Of a stretch of DNA of 64,000 nucleotides, positions 26,692 to 50,044 are shown in pieces (the first letter of the stretch is position 1; every line of letters starts with the position of its first letter). The translations under genes and the position numbers were made by a program. The notes beneath the pieces are model-generated. The model had not been told where the DNA came from. It saw only the letters and a list, made by a program, of their open reading frames with translations, and did no database searches. The stretch comes from Hoplostethus atlanticus (lineage: Eukaryota > Chordata > Actinopteri > Trachichthyiformes > Trachichthyidae), in the NCBI GenBank assembly GCA_034670405.1, contig JAXDDX010000043.1, positions 682,001 to 746,000 on the forward strand. The letters run 5' to 3'.

Positions 26692-26807
26692 ATGAATTAT
26701 TTTAAAAGCTACTTCTCTAACTTTGTTTGCGATGCAGTATATTCATTTTACCATTCATATACTGCATCGCAAACAAAGTTAGAGAAGTAGCTTTTAAAAT
26801 AATTCAT
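26692..26807. repeat. 51-bp perfect inverted repeat with 14-nt loop
   Basis: Arms 26692-26742 and 26757-26807 are exact reverse complements; the left arm begins ATGAATTATTTTAAAAGCTA. It lies at the end of the L1 remnant. A transcript would form a long perfect hairpin. Confidence 0.95.
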
Positions 26808-27112
26808 TAATTATTCATTCATTGTAACCATTGGTAATGTTGACATTCTATTTTATTATTCATTCATTTTATGATTATGAACCCAAATATTTAATAAATG
26901 TTTTTATTTTATTAGCAAAATATTTCATTCAGTCATTCTTAAAAAAGAAACCTTTATTTGAAATATTAAAAATGACTATAACAACTTAATATCCCCCATA
27001 AGGTACAGTACTAATAAGACTGCAAACAATTGTCTACAATTATTGCTCATGACTTTGAAAATGAATCGCATTAACATTTGACTTAAGTTAACTCTACACT
27101 ATAACTATACTA

Positions 27113-27252
27113 TACACACACACACAACCACCAGATGAAGAAGACACTATGCTGTTGAATTTTTTTTTTTTAGTGTCTTCTTCATCCAGTGATGGTGGTT
27201 GTGTGTGTGTGTGTGTGTGTGTGTGGAGGGGGGGCCGGGGGGGGGGGGGGTA
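27113..27252. repeat. Imperfect inverted repeat plus (GT)n and G-tract
   Basis: Left arm CACACAACCACC then GATGAAGAAGACACTA; right arm TAGTGTCTTCTTCATC then GGTGGTTGTGTGTG with a 7-base bulge. A (GT)n run and a G-rich stretch (27220-27252, nearly all G) follow. Positioned about 0.5 kb upstream of the lmnb2 start. Confidence 0.85.
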
Positions 27253-27745
27253 TGCCCACCCTTTTAAAACAAGCTAGACTACACCACTATCTCATAGTGA
27301 AATATGAGTATGCAATGAATTAGGGAAGACATTTATAAATATCAAAAATAAAATCAACAGTATACATTTCCAGAGCCAGCATTTTAACCAGTTTGCTGAA
27401 TTTACAGTTTATAAACAGGACTTTCTTTCTTTCTTTCGTTCTCTCTCCATCTCCCATAATCCAGTGCGAGTAAGGAAGCGTTGTCTCCTTTTGGCGGGGT
27501 CCTGGCAGCGATGTCGGCCATCTTGGATGGGATCAGTGTGTTTCAGCCTGTAGCCCGGTGAAACGCTGCATGATCACATAACTACTCATTCATTTATACT
27601 GCGCGATTTGTTGAGAAAACAAACCGTTTTTTGCATCTCCGGATTCACAGAAGATAACCGGGAGTTGGGTTTTGAGTTATCGTTACTGGCTGAATCTTTT
27701 GTAGAGTGGAGGAGCAAAATTTAGGATTGGAAAAAAAGATCCGTT

Positions 27746-38341
<10,596 letters not shown>

Positions 38342-41300
38342 GATCTCCCCTCCTTCCCTCTGGTGGTTTTGACTCTCCACCCCCGCCACCCACCCTTTTT
38401 TTTTTTTTTTTTTTTTGTAGAGCCACTCAGATATTTTTCTATTTGTCCTGTCGTTGCCTTGTCATTCATTTTTCATAGGTCTCAAGATTATACGAGGATT
38501 TTTTCCGGGCACGTTTCTAACCGACTCTGTTTCTACTGTGCTCAACTCCGGACCTGCTTTTTAATAATAATTCAACCTGTAGATGACAATTACAGTCTCA
38601 GTACAAAAATCTATGGATCACGCCGAAGATTATGGCGCTCGGCTACAAACTTCAATAAAAATAGCGCGGTGCAGCTGCATATTCTCACTCAGAATAACAG
38701 TATTCTTCATTTTCACATCCTGTGGACCTGGTCTTTTTCTTCTTTTCTGGTAAGCATTTTGTGTCATTCATTCGGGCGAAGCTGAATGGCATGATTTAAC
38801 ACAACCTGTAGAAATCAACTAATAGAACCTGCTATTTTTTCAAGTTTGTCAAGATAAAGGACCTCAACCATGATGCTAATGCTGATGGTTTTTCATTTTT
38901 TTTTTCATAATGATGAAAGGAATTAATAACTTTGTTTGTGTTTTGACTGTCCATGGTGGCATTGATCACAACATGTTAAATGGACATTGGAGAACTATTT
39001 TTTCCTGTCAGGTTTGACCTACTGAGATGTCTTTAATATTGGGCCTGTTATCACAATCCTGAGCACAATCCTAAACCTCTTCCCCTTCCTTCCTGGTCTC
39101 TTCAAACAGATCAAGGAAATATGATTGTTCATCTGATTTCTACTCTTCCTAAAGACAAAAGCTGCAATTGGCTGGAGAGGTTTTGAGGGGAGGGGTCAAG
39201 AGGATCATGTGATCACACGTTGTAGCTGCTATAACTGACAGCTAACTATTTCTACTGCCTGTAGTAGCTGGGTAGGTTTGATATTCTTACCTTGGCTTCC
39301 ACAGGGCCAACTCTCCTGCATCAGAAACACTGCTAGTTTATCTGAACCCATGGGATGTGTTACAGATGATTTCTTCTGGAAACAGTAGCGAATGACAGCA
39401 TACCAAGCCCCTGTAGTGCAAACCAGGCTGTCCCTACTCAGGTTAGAACTAAATAACTCCTCATATAACCATCCTTATGCTTCAAGATCTGCTGAGCTGC
39501 CTGGAGGGCCTTTGGTCGATATCAAACTCACTCAGCAAGTGTAGAATGCCTGGCAGCATCAGGTCCAGCAGGGTGGGGCAGGAGCGGTAGGTTTGGTTGA
39601 AAACCATACTTAAGAGTATGCAATTTTTTTAAATGTATAGAATGATGTTGAAATTACATCCTTTAGTGTTGAAAGAAACCGTAAATTCCACATAGTCCTG
39701 ATTCAGTCAGATTAGTGCATTGAGAAGAATGCAAAACAGGGAGCCCAAAGGGCAACTAAATGGATAAATGGGCAACATTTTGATGCAGTGGAGTTGCAAG
39801 CCTTCAGCATTGATGGGGAGCGGCAACCTGGTCTGAAGACAAAACACTCTAGGTCTTAGATGTTAACCAAACTGCCAAATGTCTGCATCAAGATATTTTG
39901 ACTTTGTAACGAGGCACTCAAAGTCTCTCGGGAAATGAACTAGCCTCTCCCTGCTCTGACACCCTACTGGAAGCTGTGATACTGCCACGATTATAAAATC
40001 ATGGGTACATGTCTTTTAAAATCTTTGGTCCGTTAGATAAGTCCGGCCATAATGATAACTTGCTCATGGTTATATGTGAAAATGATGTTTCTCAGACATG
40101 TTAACTCTATTGCAATCACAGTCACTCAGGTTTTCTCTGCTGGGATTGTGATCGGACAGCATGGCAGGGATAGTTTCTGCTCATCTAAACTTTATTTTTT
40201 CTCCCCCCACCCAAACCATTGCTAGTTAGTCCAGGTTGTACTGTAGGCTCCCTGTGGCTGGCTTATGTCTACAGTAACAAGCGTTTGCTGTAAATATGGA
40301 CCAGTGTGCTCTGTAACGTGCCACGTTGACACGGAAACAGTCCATGGCTCTGGTTTCTAACTGGCGAATGTAGGTTTTGTATAGGGGTGGGCTTGCTCCT
40401 CACTACAGCCACTGAAATTGGATGGCAAAGAAAGCAAGCATTCTGATTGGCTGACAGTCGCGCTGTCAATCTGAAATATTGAAATACAATGAAGAATGTT
40501 ACTTCAATTGGTTTTCTAACTAATGTCCTGGGAAACTGAATTTTTCTATTATTGTGTATTTGAATGCAGTGCTACGAGTTACTGAATATTCTTGTTTTTG
40601 ATAGGGTTCTTGTCTATATAATCAGTTTGTTTACAAGAAATCTTTTTGTTTTTATTGATTTGTTGTGGCCAGGGTCTCCGGGGTGATTAAGTTTGGGTGT
40701 TAATGGACGTCCCATCTCATTTGATCAGAGTTGGACACATTACCAATGCATAATTAGTTAATGTTAACTATATCCTGCGATGAATTGTGTTAGTAAAGGC
40801 TAAGCTTGTTGACATGAAATATTTAAACCAATGCATCTTAAACTAAAACTTTTGTTTTAGCAAGCCTGGACCCCAGTGTGAAATGTGGGTCCTTGTCTGA
40901 AAGTGCGTATTCAAGGCCTTTATTGGACCAAGTTTGCTCAGGATACATTCTTAGCTTTGTATTGCAAAGGGGGGGAAAAAACGTACCTACGTTTTAAGTA
41001 TAGAGACTTTAGACGATTAAACTGTGACTACCAATAAGCTGTGTTCTGAATCTGAGCCCCACAGTGATTAAGACTAGATTTATTGGGCTAAAGTATGAAA
41101 TAGATTGTGTCTTCTGGTATTCCAGTGGTATTACTGGTATGACACTTTGAGTCACTTCTCAAATTTAACTCGGATGTTGTTACAGTATGGCAATCAAGGG
41201 CATAGTTCTGTCTTTTTAACGTTCTGAATGAACGTTGACCTGAAAACACCCAACTCTTAATCACTAGAGTAGACACCTGTTAATGGGGGGGGGGAGCATG

Positions 41301-41390
41301 CCAAATGTTTGTTCATTCATATTGATTATTACTTTCTATGGAATAATTTTTTGTATACATAATAAATGTTTTCCATATTAAGACATGTCT
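38342..41390 (+). other. lmnb2: Probable long lmnb2 3' UTR
   Basis: About 3 kb after the TGA with few recognisable repeats apart from a poly-T run at 38397-38416. It closes with AATAAA at 41361-41366. Its length fits the long 3' UTRs of lamin B2 mRNAs. Transcript support is not available, so the end is inferred. Confidence 0.5.
41361..41366 (+). terminator. lmnb2: Candidate lmnb2 poly(A) signal
   Basis: AATAAA followed by a T-rich stretch (TGTTTTCC). It is a good candidate among the hexamers after the lmnb2 stop, at the end of a repeat-poor block. Confidence 0.45.
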
Positions 41391-43734
41391 TCATCTCATA
41401 CAGTCCTTCTAAAATGGTATGTTAGAGGTTGTTATAAGCTATACAGCCTCAGGAAATGTTAATGCTTTTATAAGCAATATATGTGCTATTGTACATATTT
41501 ATGACCTATTTAGCTTGCCATCCTCAATTTGTGTATTTCTATTGGTTGTTGACTGATGCATTCCTTTTACAGCAATTTCCATGCACAGAATTCACTTCTT
41601 AACCGTGTTACTCGACTAACTCGATTTGTAAACTTAACTGGGTTAGAATAACACTAATTATGAGAAACCTGGTTATAACGGCCATATAAATTCCCATTGG
41701 TTACTGTGGCATGGAAACACATTGCTGCTTTCACTCTGGCTTTTCATGTCTGTCTGAAACAGAATGAAACTATTAGATCCAGTGTATAGCCGGTACCCAG
41801 GTTATTTTGTTATGGAAACATAGCCAGTGATAGTTGCCTAGTACAACCAGAGTCTTCTACTCTCTGTATAATATGAGTTTGTTGACAATATGCCATACCT
41901 GCAAAATCACAGGTTTAGTCAGAGTTAGGTGGATCATGACCATGCCTTTTATCTGTGAACTCATTTCCTATTAATTCACATGGCTGAGACAAAGAGAGGT
42001 GCCAATAGATCAAGGCACTATCCGTTTTGATTGATGATTACTTTAACTCAAGTGCAAAACTTCAACACTCCATATGGCGCTAGAACAGTGACTTTTCGAT
42101 TTCGTATCGAAAAAAAGAATTGTCATTGAAAACAAGTATTGTTTTCTCTACCAAATGTTAGCGCTTGTTCCAGTGGACCTCTGCCAAACTAGCATAACGT
42201 CAGTTAAAAGTTGACTTTAACTAGCCCGCTTCTATGTGAAAAAACAAGCAGAGAGAAACAGACTTGGTAACTGGACTGCATTTATATAGCGCTTTTATCC
42301 AAAGCGCTTTACAGTATATGCCTCTCATTCACCCATTCACACACACACACCAATGGCAGCGAGCTACCATGCAAGGTGCTGGCCTGACCATCGGGAGCAA
42401 TTTAGGGTTCAGTGTCTTGCCCAAGGACACTTTGACATGTGGACTGGAGGAGCCGGGGATCGAACCGCTGATCTTCTGATTGGAGGCCGACTCGCTTTGT
42501 TCATTTTCAACCTCCTGAGCCACAGCCACTTACCTGCAGTTTGGGAGTTCCAGGTGAAGTTGTCGAAGCCATTGTATGGCTGTGCGGTCATGCACTCCTA
42601 GCCCGCTCCCCTCCAACCCCACCCCTCCACGCCAAAACTGTGACAGAGAATTGAATGCCTGTGTTTTATTCAGTGGAACTTTTTTCAAGTGTTTCAATGC
42701 CGATGTTTCCATTTTCAGTTCAGGTTTTGTTTTCAATGACAAATTTTGTCAAACTGTTCTAGCTCCATAAAATCACATATAGCGTGCAAAAAAACCTCAA
42801 ATCAGGTAGTAAATCATACAAAAGTTTTATCCTAGCATCAAGAACACTATGCAATGCAGTTCCAACGTGTTGAGAGTATCTAATATTTAGATTAGCCAAA
42901 CGGCAATGAGCAAGAGGTTTTCAATCTCTGTTGTAGTGGTCTTTTTGAAATAACAGTATTCCCTTTGAATTTCTGGATTTAATTTATTTATCTTTACGTA
43001 GAGATAGACTTTTGGATTCAGATCCTGTGCAGTGGTAGGTGAATGTTAACATGAATGCAGTGGTGTCCATCATGATGCAAGAAATCAGTATCTTACAGAG
43101 TAACCAAACTAGTGAAATTAATTTTAAACATTCACTGTTTTATGTCTAGATGAACAGTTGTCAGAATTGTATCTTGAAAATTAAGATTTAAACAATTAAT
43201 TTAATAATCTACCCTCGTTTGCTCATGTTCTGCCCGTCCTGGTTAGTTTCCAAACTCTTGTTTGTGATGCTGAACAACCTGAAGGGTAACTTGCTTCTCA
43301 CAAGGTATTCTTATTCACTTTCTTTTGGTCCTACAACAATCTACTGTAAACTCTTCTTTAATACTCAATTTTCATGAACATATTCCTTTTATCCCTCCTC
43401 CTCACAATCCCCTTGCTTCTTCTACCTTCCTTCTTTTTACTTCTTCTCCCTTATTTCCCTTATATGGCTAAGCTTTTCCTGGACACCTCGTTGCTGATAG
43501 CAGCTGTATTTGGATTTGTTCATTTTCAAATTGTTATACAGTATAATGTTCTAATTGATTTTAGTATTTGGTTTACATTTTTGACTTTTCTGCCACCCGG
43601 GGGCGCTACCGGCTGTCCTGCGGAACCAATTTGTCCATGTTGTTGTTCCCGCCGGACCTAAGGACCATCGCGGTCATATGATTTTTTGATGATCCAGTTT
43701 TCTGAAGGATTGTCGTTATTAACTGTCATCCAGG
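41391..43734. other. lmnb2-commd2 intergenic region
   Basis: Holds repeat R1 copy 2 and otherwise AT-rich DNA. The commd2 promoter must lie in its last few hundred bases; no TATA box or other motif is convincing. Confidence 0.5.
42275..42530 (+). repeat. Interspersed repeat family R1, copy 2
   Basis: GCATTTATATAGCGCTTTTA, a short (CA)n, CATGCAAGGTGCTGGCCTGA, TTGCCCAAGGACACTT and GGGGATCGAACC. Nearly identical to copy 1 at 16613-16830 but with a shorter (CA)n. Confidence 0.85.
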
Positions 43735-46700
43735 ATGTTATTGGTTTTGTCTGAAGAACATAAAGAACATCTAGCTTTTCTACCGAAGGTTGACACTGCA
43801 GGTAAACAGCTCATTATCACATTCGCAACCATACGTCTTCGAAGTATTCAAGAGTATTACTAGCCAGTTTAATTTCTATTATTTTTCTATTATTTATTAA
43901 TTTGCTATGTCGGTCATTTTCACGGACTGGCCACAGCAGTAAAACCCCGGCGTTTTTAAAAATGCCCAGAAAAAAATATAACCTCAGGTGAAACTACTCA
44001 GGTCCTAATTAATATCGCTGATATTGTTGGCGAATATTGTGTCATTGCCTGTGGGGCTCGTCACATTCTTACGGCGGTCACCCCAAACTGACATCACGGG
44101 ACTGTATAAAACTTCTCAAAGTGGAAATTCTGTTTTAATGTTTAAGACACAGACATATGCATACATTTTAAATATTTGTGTCTTAAGAATACAATGAACT
44201 CCTGTATTACTTGAGAGCTGGAGACAGGGCCAGTTCTAGACTGCTTTGATTGGGGGGGCAATCAAAGCTTTTGGCTGGGCAACTTTTTATTCATATCACA
44301 GTATGTTGTACTGCAGTCTACATGCATCTATTTTGTATTCCAGCCACAGCCGTGACCGATACCAGCTTAGAGTGAGCCAACCCGATAAACATTCGTTTAG
44401 GAAATGATTTTAGAATTAGTTGAGATAGTACGCTATTATTTAAATCACTCGGGTCAGATTCAGCAGCAGTAGCCTACCGCTGGCTGCCCGGTGTTGGAGG
44501 TGGGCGGGGGTGGTGTGCTGCTTGAACCGGAGACTTGATTTGTATAGCCCTTAATCACCGTTACAGTCTCTAAGGGCTTCACAGTGCCCAACATGTGAAA
44601 CAGCAAATGGTTAGTACACGACATCCCCCAGCCTCAGACCCTCAACAGAGGACAAGGAAAAACTCCCTCCAAAAAACCTTTTAGGGTCAAATTGTAAGAA
44701 ACCTCGGGAGGGGCTACTCAGAGAGGGATCCCCCTATCAGGACGGTTGGGCGTGCAATAGATGCCGAGTTTGGGCAAGCAGTATTCATTACTATTGTTGT
44801 GCATGTGATCTGGCAGTGGTCAGACAGAGGCGATAGGGGCTTGACTGTGAAGGCACTGAATGCAAACCAATGCATTACCTAAAGCCTGAAAATGACATAT
44901 TTCTAACTCTAGGTTAGGGAAAATCTGATCTAACGCGTTATTTGTTAAATCACATTGTGTTTATCTATTGTTATGGCTTAGACGAAGATCAGACCATATT
45001 TTAGGAGCCATTTATGCGGGAATGCAGGTAATTCAAAAGGGCTCTCAAACTTTTTCTCACAACTGTAGGCCCACGACACCTTCAGAAGCCTCAACAGTGA
45101 TTTCTGGATTTCTGAATCACCCCCTTCAACACCCGCTCTCAACAACTAAAAACAACTAAAACTGCCTACAATCTTTTTTTTGTATGCGTTCAGGTTATCA
45201 TGGGCTGTTCTCTGGTTTCTAAGAGGCTAGGTACTTATTATGGGTTATTATGGGTTGTGCTCTGATTGCTATAGGCAATACATTTAGATTAAATTATATC
45301 ATCCATTTTTTCTCTTTTCCTCACAGACTGTAGCACATCAAAGCACTCGTGTATTTGTTTAGGATTTCTGTTCAGCCAGTGTTGTGACTTATGACTGGGA
45401 AAAATCTATATCTATCGTTCTATCTATCTCGCTAAAAAAAGCCTATAAAATCCTGAAACAAAGTTGAGCAATATTGTTGATAGCCTATCTGGAACTAAGA
45501 CTAACCACTATTTTTTGACGGGGAACCTAATATTCCACTGGCCATTCAGCAGTAGCAGGCAGCTTTAACGACCTTGACTTTAACAATGGGTATTCGTTAA
45601 AGTTTGTCGCCTAGTAAATGCGGGGTCCTCTTAAAATCTCAACTTTTAGAATTGGTTCACCCTTTTCGCTGCCACCGATGGCAAATCGATTCTACAAGAA
45701 ATGTTATTGAAATAAGCGTTGTTGTTTCCTAAGTGGCGGCTGAGTTCGGGCGCATAGCAGTGGAGTTCTTGAAGAGAGGAACCAGCCCCAAGATCTACGA
45801 GGGAGCTGCCAGTAAGACCGCACACCAACCACTCAATACACACTCCCTAGTAGTATGCAATTTAAATACTTATACAGTACCACCTACTAAGTATGCAAGA
45901 CCGCCAACTGAATAGTACACAGGAATACACGTACTGCCTTGTAAATAGGCATACAGTGGATAGCAACAATCTACACACCCATTCAAATTGTCTAGCTTTT
46001 ATTGCCCTGAGGCATGAACTGAAAAGTCTTTATTCACTTTCATTTGGATATAGTAACCTAGGTAAAAAACAAAACAAGAAGTTACTTAAACCAAACCAGA
46101 AACACTTGACTTTATATGTGTGCACACCCTTCCATTATCGCAGTACTTAGCAGAAGCAGCTTTAGCTTTTATAACAGCAGAAACTGTTTCTGCTTTTTCC
46201 AGGGGGGTAGATTTTCCCCCCAAAATTATCTTGATGTGGAGCTCAATGCTTTTGTTTTCTTGAATGACAAAATGCACGTTTACAAAAGGAATACACCCAA
46301 TAAACCTTAGGTGGCGGGAAAACCAAAGTGTTTAAGTGAATCCACAATGCTCAACACTGTGTGCAGGGAAGCTGAATTTTCCTGTGGAGACGGTGCAGCA
46401 TGGAGTCGAAGGCCTGATGTTCTTACTGACAGAGAGCGCCAAACTCATGGTGACCCAATCTTTACATTATGAAGTTGCTATTAAAACAGTTTTATTCACA
46501 TTTCACAAACTATTCATATTAGGTGTGCGTGTGTGCGTGTGTGCGTGCGTGTGTATAGATCTCAGAGGTAGATTTCCAGGACTCGGTGTTGGTTCTGGGT
46601 TTCAGTGAAGAGCTCAACCAGGTCCTCTTACAGGTGATTTTTAATGTTTTCTCTGAGGGGAACATTTGAGCATATTACATTTTGAATGATTTTGTACATG

Positions 46701-47860
46701 TTAACCTCTGAAATTAGGTGACCATTAGTTGGTAGCTGTGGTGGGAAAGTGCAGACTTTTCCAAACGGAACTATGCATATCATAGCTGAAATGCAAAATA
46801 AATGCACTTGTTGATCTGATATTGTTTTTAGTATGATTGATTATGATTAATTGCTCAATGAAATTTGAATGCAAGAATATATCTGTCCGTGTTGTTGCAG
46901 CTCTACCTGCAGCATTGCAGCCAGATCCGTAGCATCCTGAGCCTGCTGCCCCCTCACCCACCCACCTACTCCAACCTGGAATGGAGACTGGATGTACAGG
47001 TGTGTATTTTAGTTTTAAATGCACCCATCCATAAGGAATTCTCTCATCAGGAAATACCGTGTACCATAATACGACATCAGTGTGTTTCCGGACAACACAC
47101 AAAAATCACACGATATAACTCATCCTGTAATTGAAGTTTCTCATGAATGAGTTTTTTTAGGTTTTTTTTTAAAAGTTGAATATCACTTTCACCTGATAAT
47201 TATTTTTCTTCCAGTCCCTGTAAATGGATGTTAGCTCACATAGTTTTCGATATTAACACTTCCTGTACCTTCCTAATGTTGCGGATAGCCGTAGGAATTG
47301 AAGGTTAGGTACTGAAGTCTCTTTATTTTTCAGAGAGTGTGGAAGTGGATACTGGTGTCTGGAATTGGAAACATTTCCATTATTTTAATCTCTTTGCATC
47401 TATTTTACAGCCAATTTCAGTCCATATTTAATATAATGATTCCAGTGAGTAATTGTATATGATTCTTGTTGTTCTGTACACCCCAATGCATAATTACAAA
47501 TGTTAGGCTTTTACTTTAAAGGCCAAATCACCTAAGTTTTGGTATGGTCCATCTCAGCTTGCATTGCAGCTTGTGGTTTGTTTGTGGCAGGAAAAATTTT
47601 AGCCATTTATTTTATAGTTTATTTGTGTTTCTGTTCTTCCTTCCTGCCAGTTGGCAAGTCGTTCCCTCCGTCAGCAGGTGATTCCCATGGTGACCATGCA
47701 GTTCCACCTGTCGACGGGTGGTGGTAACCATGGTAACAGCAGCATCAGGGTTGTCCAGACAGACCCCTCCACCCTCCAGCATCTCATCACCACATTGGAG
47801 GCCGCCCTTGCCGCCATGAAAACCAACCATGCTCGTCGCATCCTGCGCAACATCAAATAG
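43735..47860 (+). CDS. commd2: COMM domain-containing protein 2
   Basis: Subunit of the COMMD/CCDC22/CCDC93 part of the Commander complex (endosomal recycling; COMMD proteins also modulate cullin ligases and NF-kB). Exons: 43735-43801, 45734-45811, 46367-46449, 46559-46633, 46901-46999, 47651-47860, giving 203 residues (human 199). Exon 1 encodes MLLVLSEEHKEHLAFLPKVD and is too short to stand out as an ORF. It joins exon 2 in phase 1 to give VAAEFGRIAVEFLKRG. The C-terminal COMM domain begins near LEWRLDVQLASRSLRQQ and ends with the conserved RNIK. The stop lies in the first unit of a 35-bp minisatellite. It is followed by wwtr1 in the same direction, as I recall for human 3q25. Confidence 0.96.
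44533..44800 (-). mobile_element. L2-type LINE 3' tail, minus strand (commd2 intron 1)
   Basis: Reverse complement of the 3' end of the element at 20095-21955: TTGTATAGCCCTTAATCACC, ACACGACATCCCCCAGCC and GAGGGGCTACTCAGAGAGG all match. Confidence 0.9.
45570..45730 (+). repeat. Promoter-near repeat family P, copy C (touches commd2 exon 2 acceptor)
   Basis: AAAATCTCAACTTTTAGAAT TGGT matches the reverse complement of copy D, and TTATTGAAATAAG matches copy A. Similarity fades just before the TTTCCTAAG acceptor of exon 2 at 45733. Confidence 0.5.
46521..46558 (+). repeat. GT/GC-rich microsatellite abutting commd2 exon 4 acceptor
   Basis: GTGTGCGTGTGTGCG-type repeat ends in GTGTATAG, the 3' splice site of exon 46559-46633. 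The exon is confirmed by ISEVDFQDSVLVLGFSEELN. Confidence 0.85.
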
Positions 47861-48220
47861 CCTCCCCACCTCTCTTCCCATGCAACATCAGGTCGCCCTC
47901 TCACCTCTCTTCCTGCGCAATGTCAAATAGCCTCCCCATCTCTCTTCCCGCACAACATCAAATGGCCTCCCCACCTCTCTTCCTTCGAAACATCAAATCG
48001 CCTCCTCACCTTTCTTCCTGTACATCAAGTAGCCCTCTCACCTCTCTTCCTGTGCAACATCAAATAGTATCCCCACCTCTCTTCCTTTGCAACATCAAAT
48101 AGCCTCCCCCTCTTCTCTTCCTGTGCAACATCTAATAGCCCTCTCACCTCTCTCTCTTCCTGCACAACATCAAATAGTCCTCCCACCTCCCTCCCATCAA
48201 TGGTGTCCCCACATCCTCTT
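47843..48220 (+). repeat. 35-bp minisatellite beginning in the commd2 stop-codon region
   Basis: The word CAACATCAAATAG and its variants recur with exact 35-bp spacing at the start (AACATCA or equivalent at about 47849, 47884, 47919, 47954, 47989). Then come less regular units to about 48200, roughly ten copies. Unit 1 includes the last codons (Arg-Asn-Ile-Lys-stop) of commd2. The spacers are CCTCCCCACCTCTCTTCC-like. It forms the start of the 3' UTR. Confidence 0.92.
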
Positions 48221-50040
48221 GTGCAATGTTTAATATTTTCTTTTGCCTTGAACGCTGGGTGACATCAGGGTTTTCTTCAGAGCATTGACAAATCAGCTTC
48301 TCCTGAAAATCATTCCCCCTGGGTCATGGCATGTACCTCATACGGTATTCACTGGGTTAAAGTGTGTAAGGTGTCGACACCATCCAGGGGAGTCCCACCT
48401 GGAAATACTGATATTGGATTTAGATCTCTGAAGAGGGACAAGGAAACACAGACATTGGGATTGTTTCTGTGAACACCGTCTGACACTACACAGCTCTACT
48501 TTTTCATAATGTTAGCTGACTTGTTTCAGCATTTGACTGAAAAATAGCAAAGCAAGCAGACCGGGGAGGCACCAGAAGGGACTCGACTGCTGCTACTACT
48601 ACTGCTCTAGTTTAGAGTGAAAAGTGCAAAAAGGCCAATGTCAATGTATATGTTGTTGTAAGCATAACTCCACAGTCTTGTTTCATGGTCTGGCCTAATT
48701 CTATCTGTGGGACTGGATGTAGCCAAAGGACCAACTGCAAAATTCTGCACTAAAACCTGAACTGAATCTTACCGCTTTTAATACTTATTTTATTTTTTCA
48801 TTTCTTTAATGACAATTAAAACACACTAGTACTCTAGTTATGTGGGGACCCAAATTGAGTGCATTATTACATTAACAAGCAATTGTTACATTATAAGGTT
48901 GTAAGGTTGTTTTACTGATAATGTAACAATGTTGACCAATAATTATATAACTTGTAAGATTCATCAAAAACTTAAGCCATGCCATGAATGTGAATGTTGT
49001 AAGCTTCAAATGTTTTTTTCATGTCTTTAATGTGTTATGCATCAATAACAATAATATGAAAGCACTTGTCACACTCTGGTGAGAAAGACGTCAACTTGTA
49101 CAAACACTTTGATTACACATAAACATGTTTATCTTTGTCTCTGGATTATTTTTCACTAGGTCAAATGTTCAGTGATAATAGGAACAACTTAAAAATACCA
49201 CACAATGTTTCTTTGTACAATTTTTGTTTTTTAAAAAGAAAAGAAGAAAAGAAAAGAAAAAGGGGTACCCAAAAAACAGTCAAAAGTTAACCAATATTGA
49301 AGAGAAGAACATTGATGACGATGAGCCTTGTGTTGACTGAGGAAGGTGATGTCTGTCCAGTAGGCGGCAGGCCTGGTCTCCTGTTACTGAAACCTTGAAA
49401 CTATCAAACAGTGCGGAGCAGTGTTACCAGGTCTGCGATTTTCCCACGGAATTGGGCTACTCTTGAAATGTCGCCATGGGTTGATTTTTGTGTCCACGCG
49501 GTGCTTAAGCTTTGGCATCTGCTTATTTTGAGTTCTGGCCACTGGGCTGGCTTTGGGCTGGTTTTGATTGGCAAATGAGCTCGTTTTGTCATAAAGACCA
49601 GGCAACCCTATTGCAGAGCTCTGTACATTCAGTTTCATCCCACATTTCATCACACATCACTGACCATTTCAGTATGCTATGGTACATGTGTACATTTCCC
49701 TGTTACTATGAGCGGAATACAATAGTCACAGTAGCGTGAGGCCCTACTGGTTGCATATCTGTAACACATTGAATGCGCGCTATCCAACGCAACAGTTCTG
49801 CACCTGAGGGTCTTTTGATGAATTTCATCAGGTTAGGATATCAACTGTATTAACAGGTTATTGGCCTCATGGAGTTATGTTACGCTAGATTCTTTATTTG
49901 TACTCTGGTAACTGTAATTTCTAGATAGAGCAAAGTGGTAGCTTAGCCAGAAGTAGCTTTCTATAGCTATGAGAGATAGTTGTTTTTTTTTGTTATTGGT
50001 GATCAAGTATAGAGATGAAATGTTCAACATTTGTTGGGCT
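48221..50040. other. commd2 3' UTR/flank
   Basis: AT-rich DNA. ATTAAA at 48815-48820 is a weak poly(A) signal candidate. A (GAAAA)n-type A-rich run lies near 49235-49262. No coding segment is recognised. Confidence 0.45.
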
Positions 50041-50044
50041 CCTA

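Noticed and set aside
43374..43661. A 95-codon Leu/Phe-rich frame just upstream of commd2
   Set aside because: Looks like a membrane protein by composition only; T/C-rich low-complexity DNA in the promoter-side flank with no homologue recognised.
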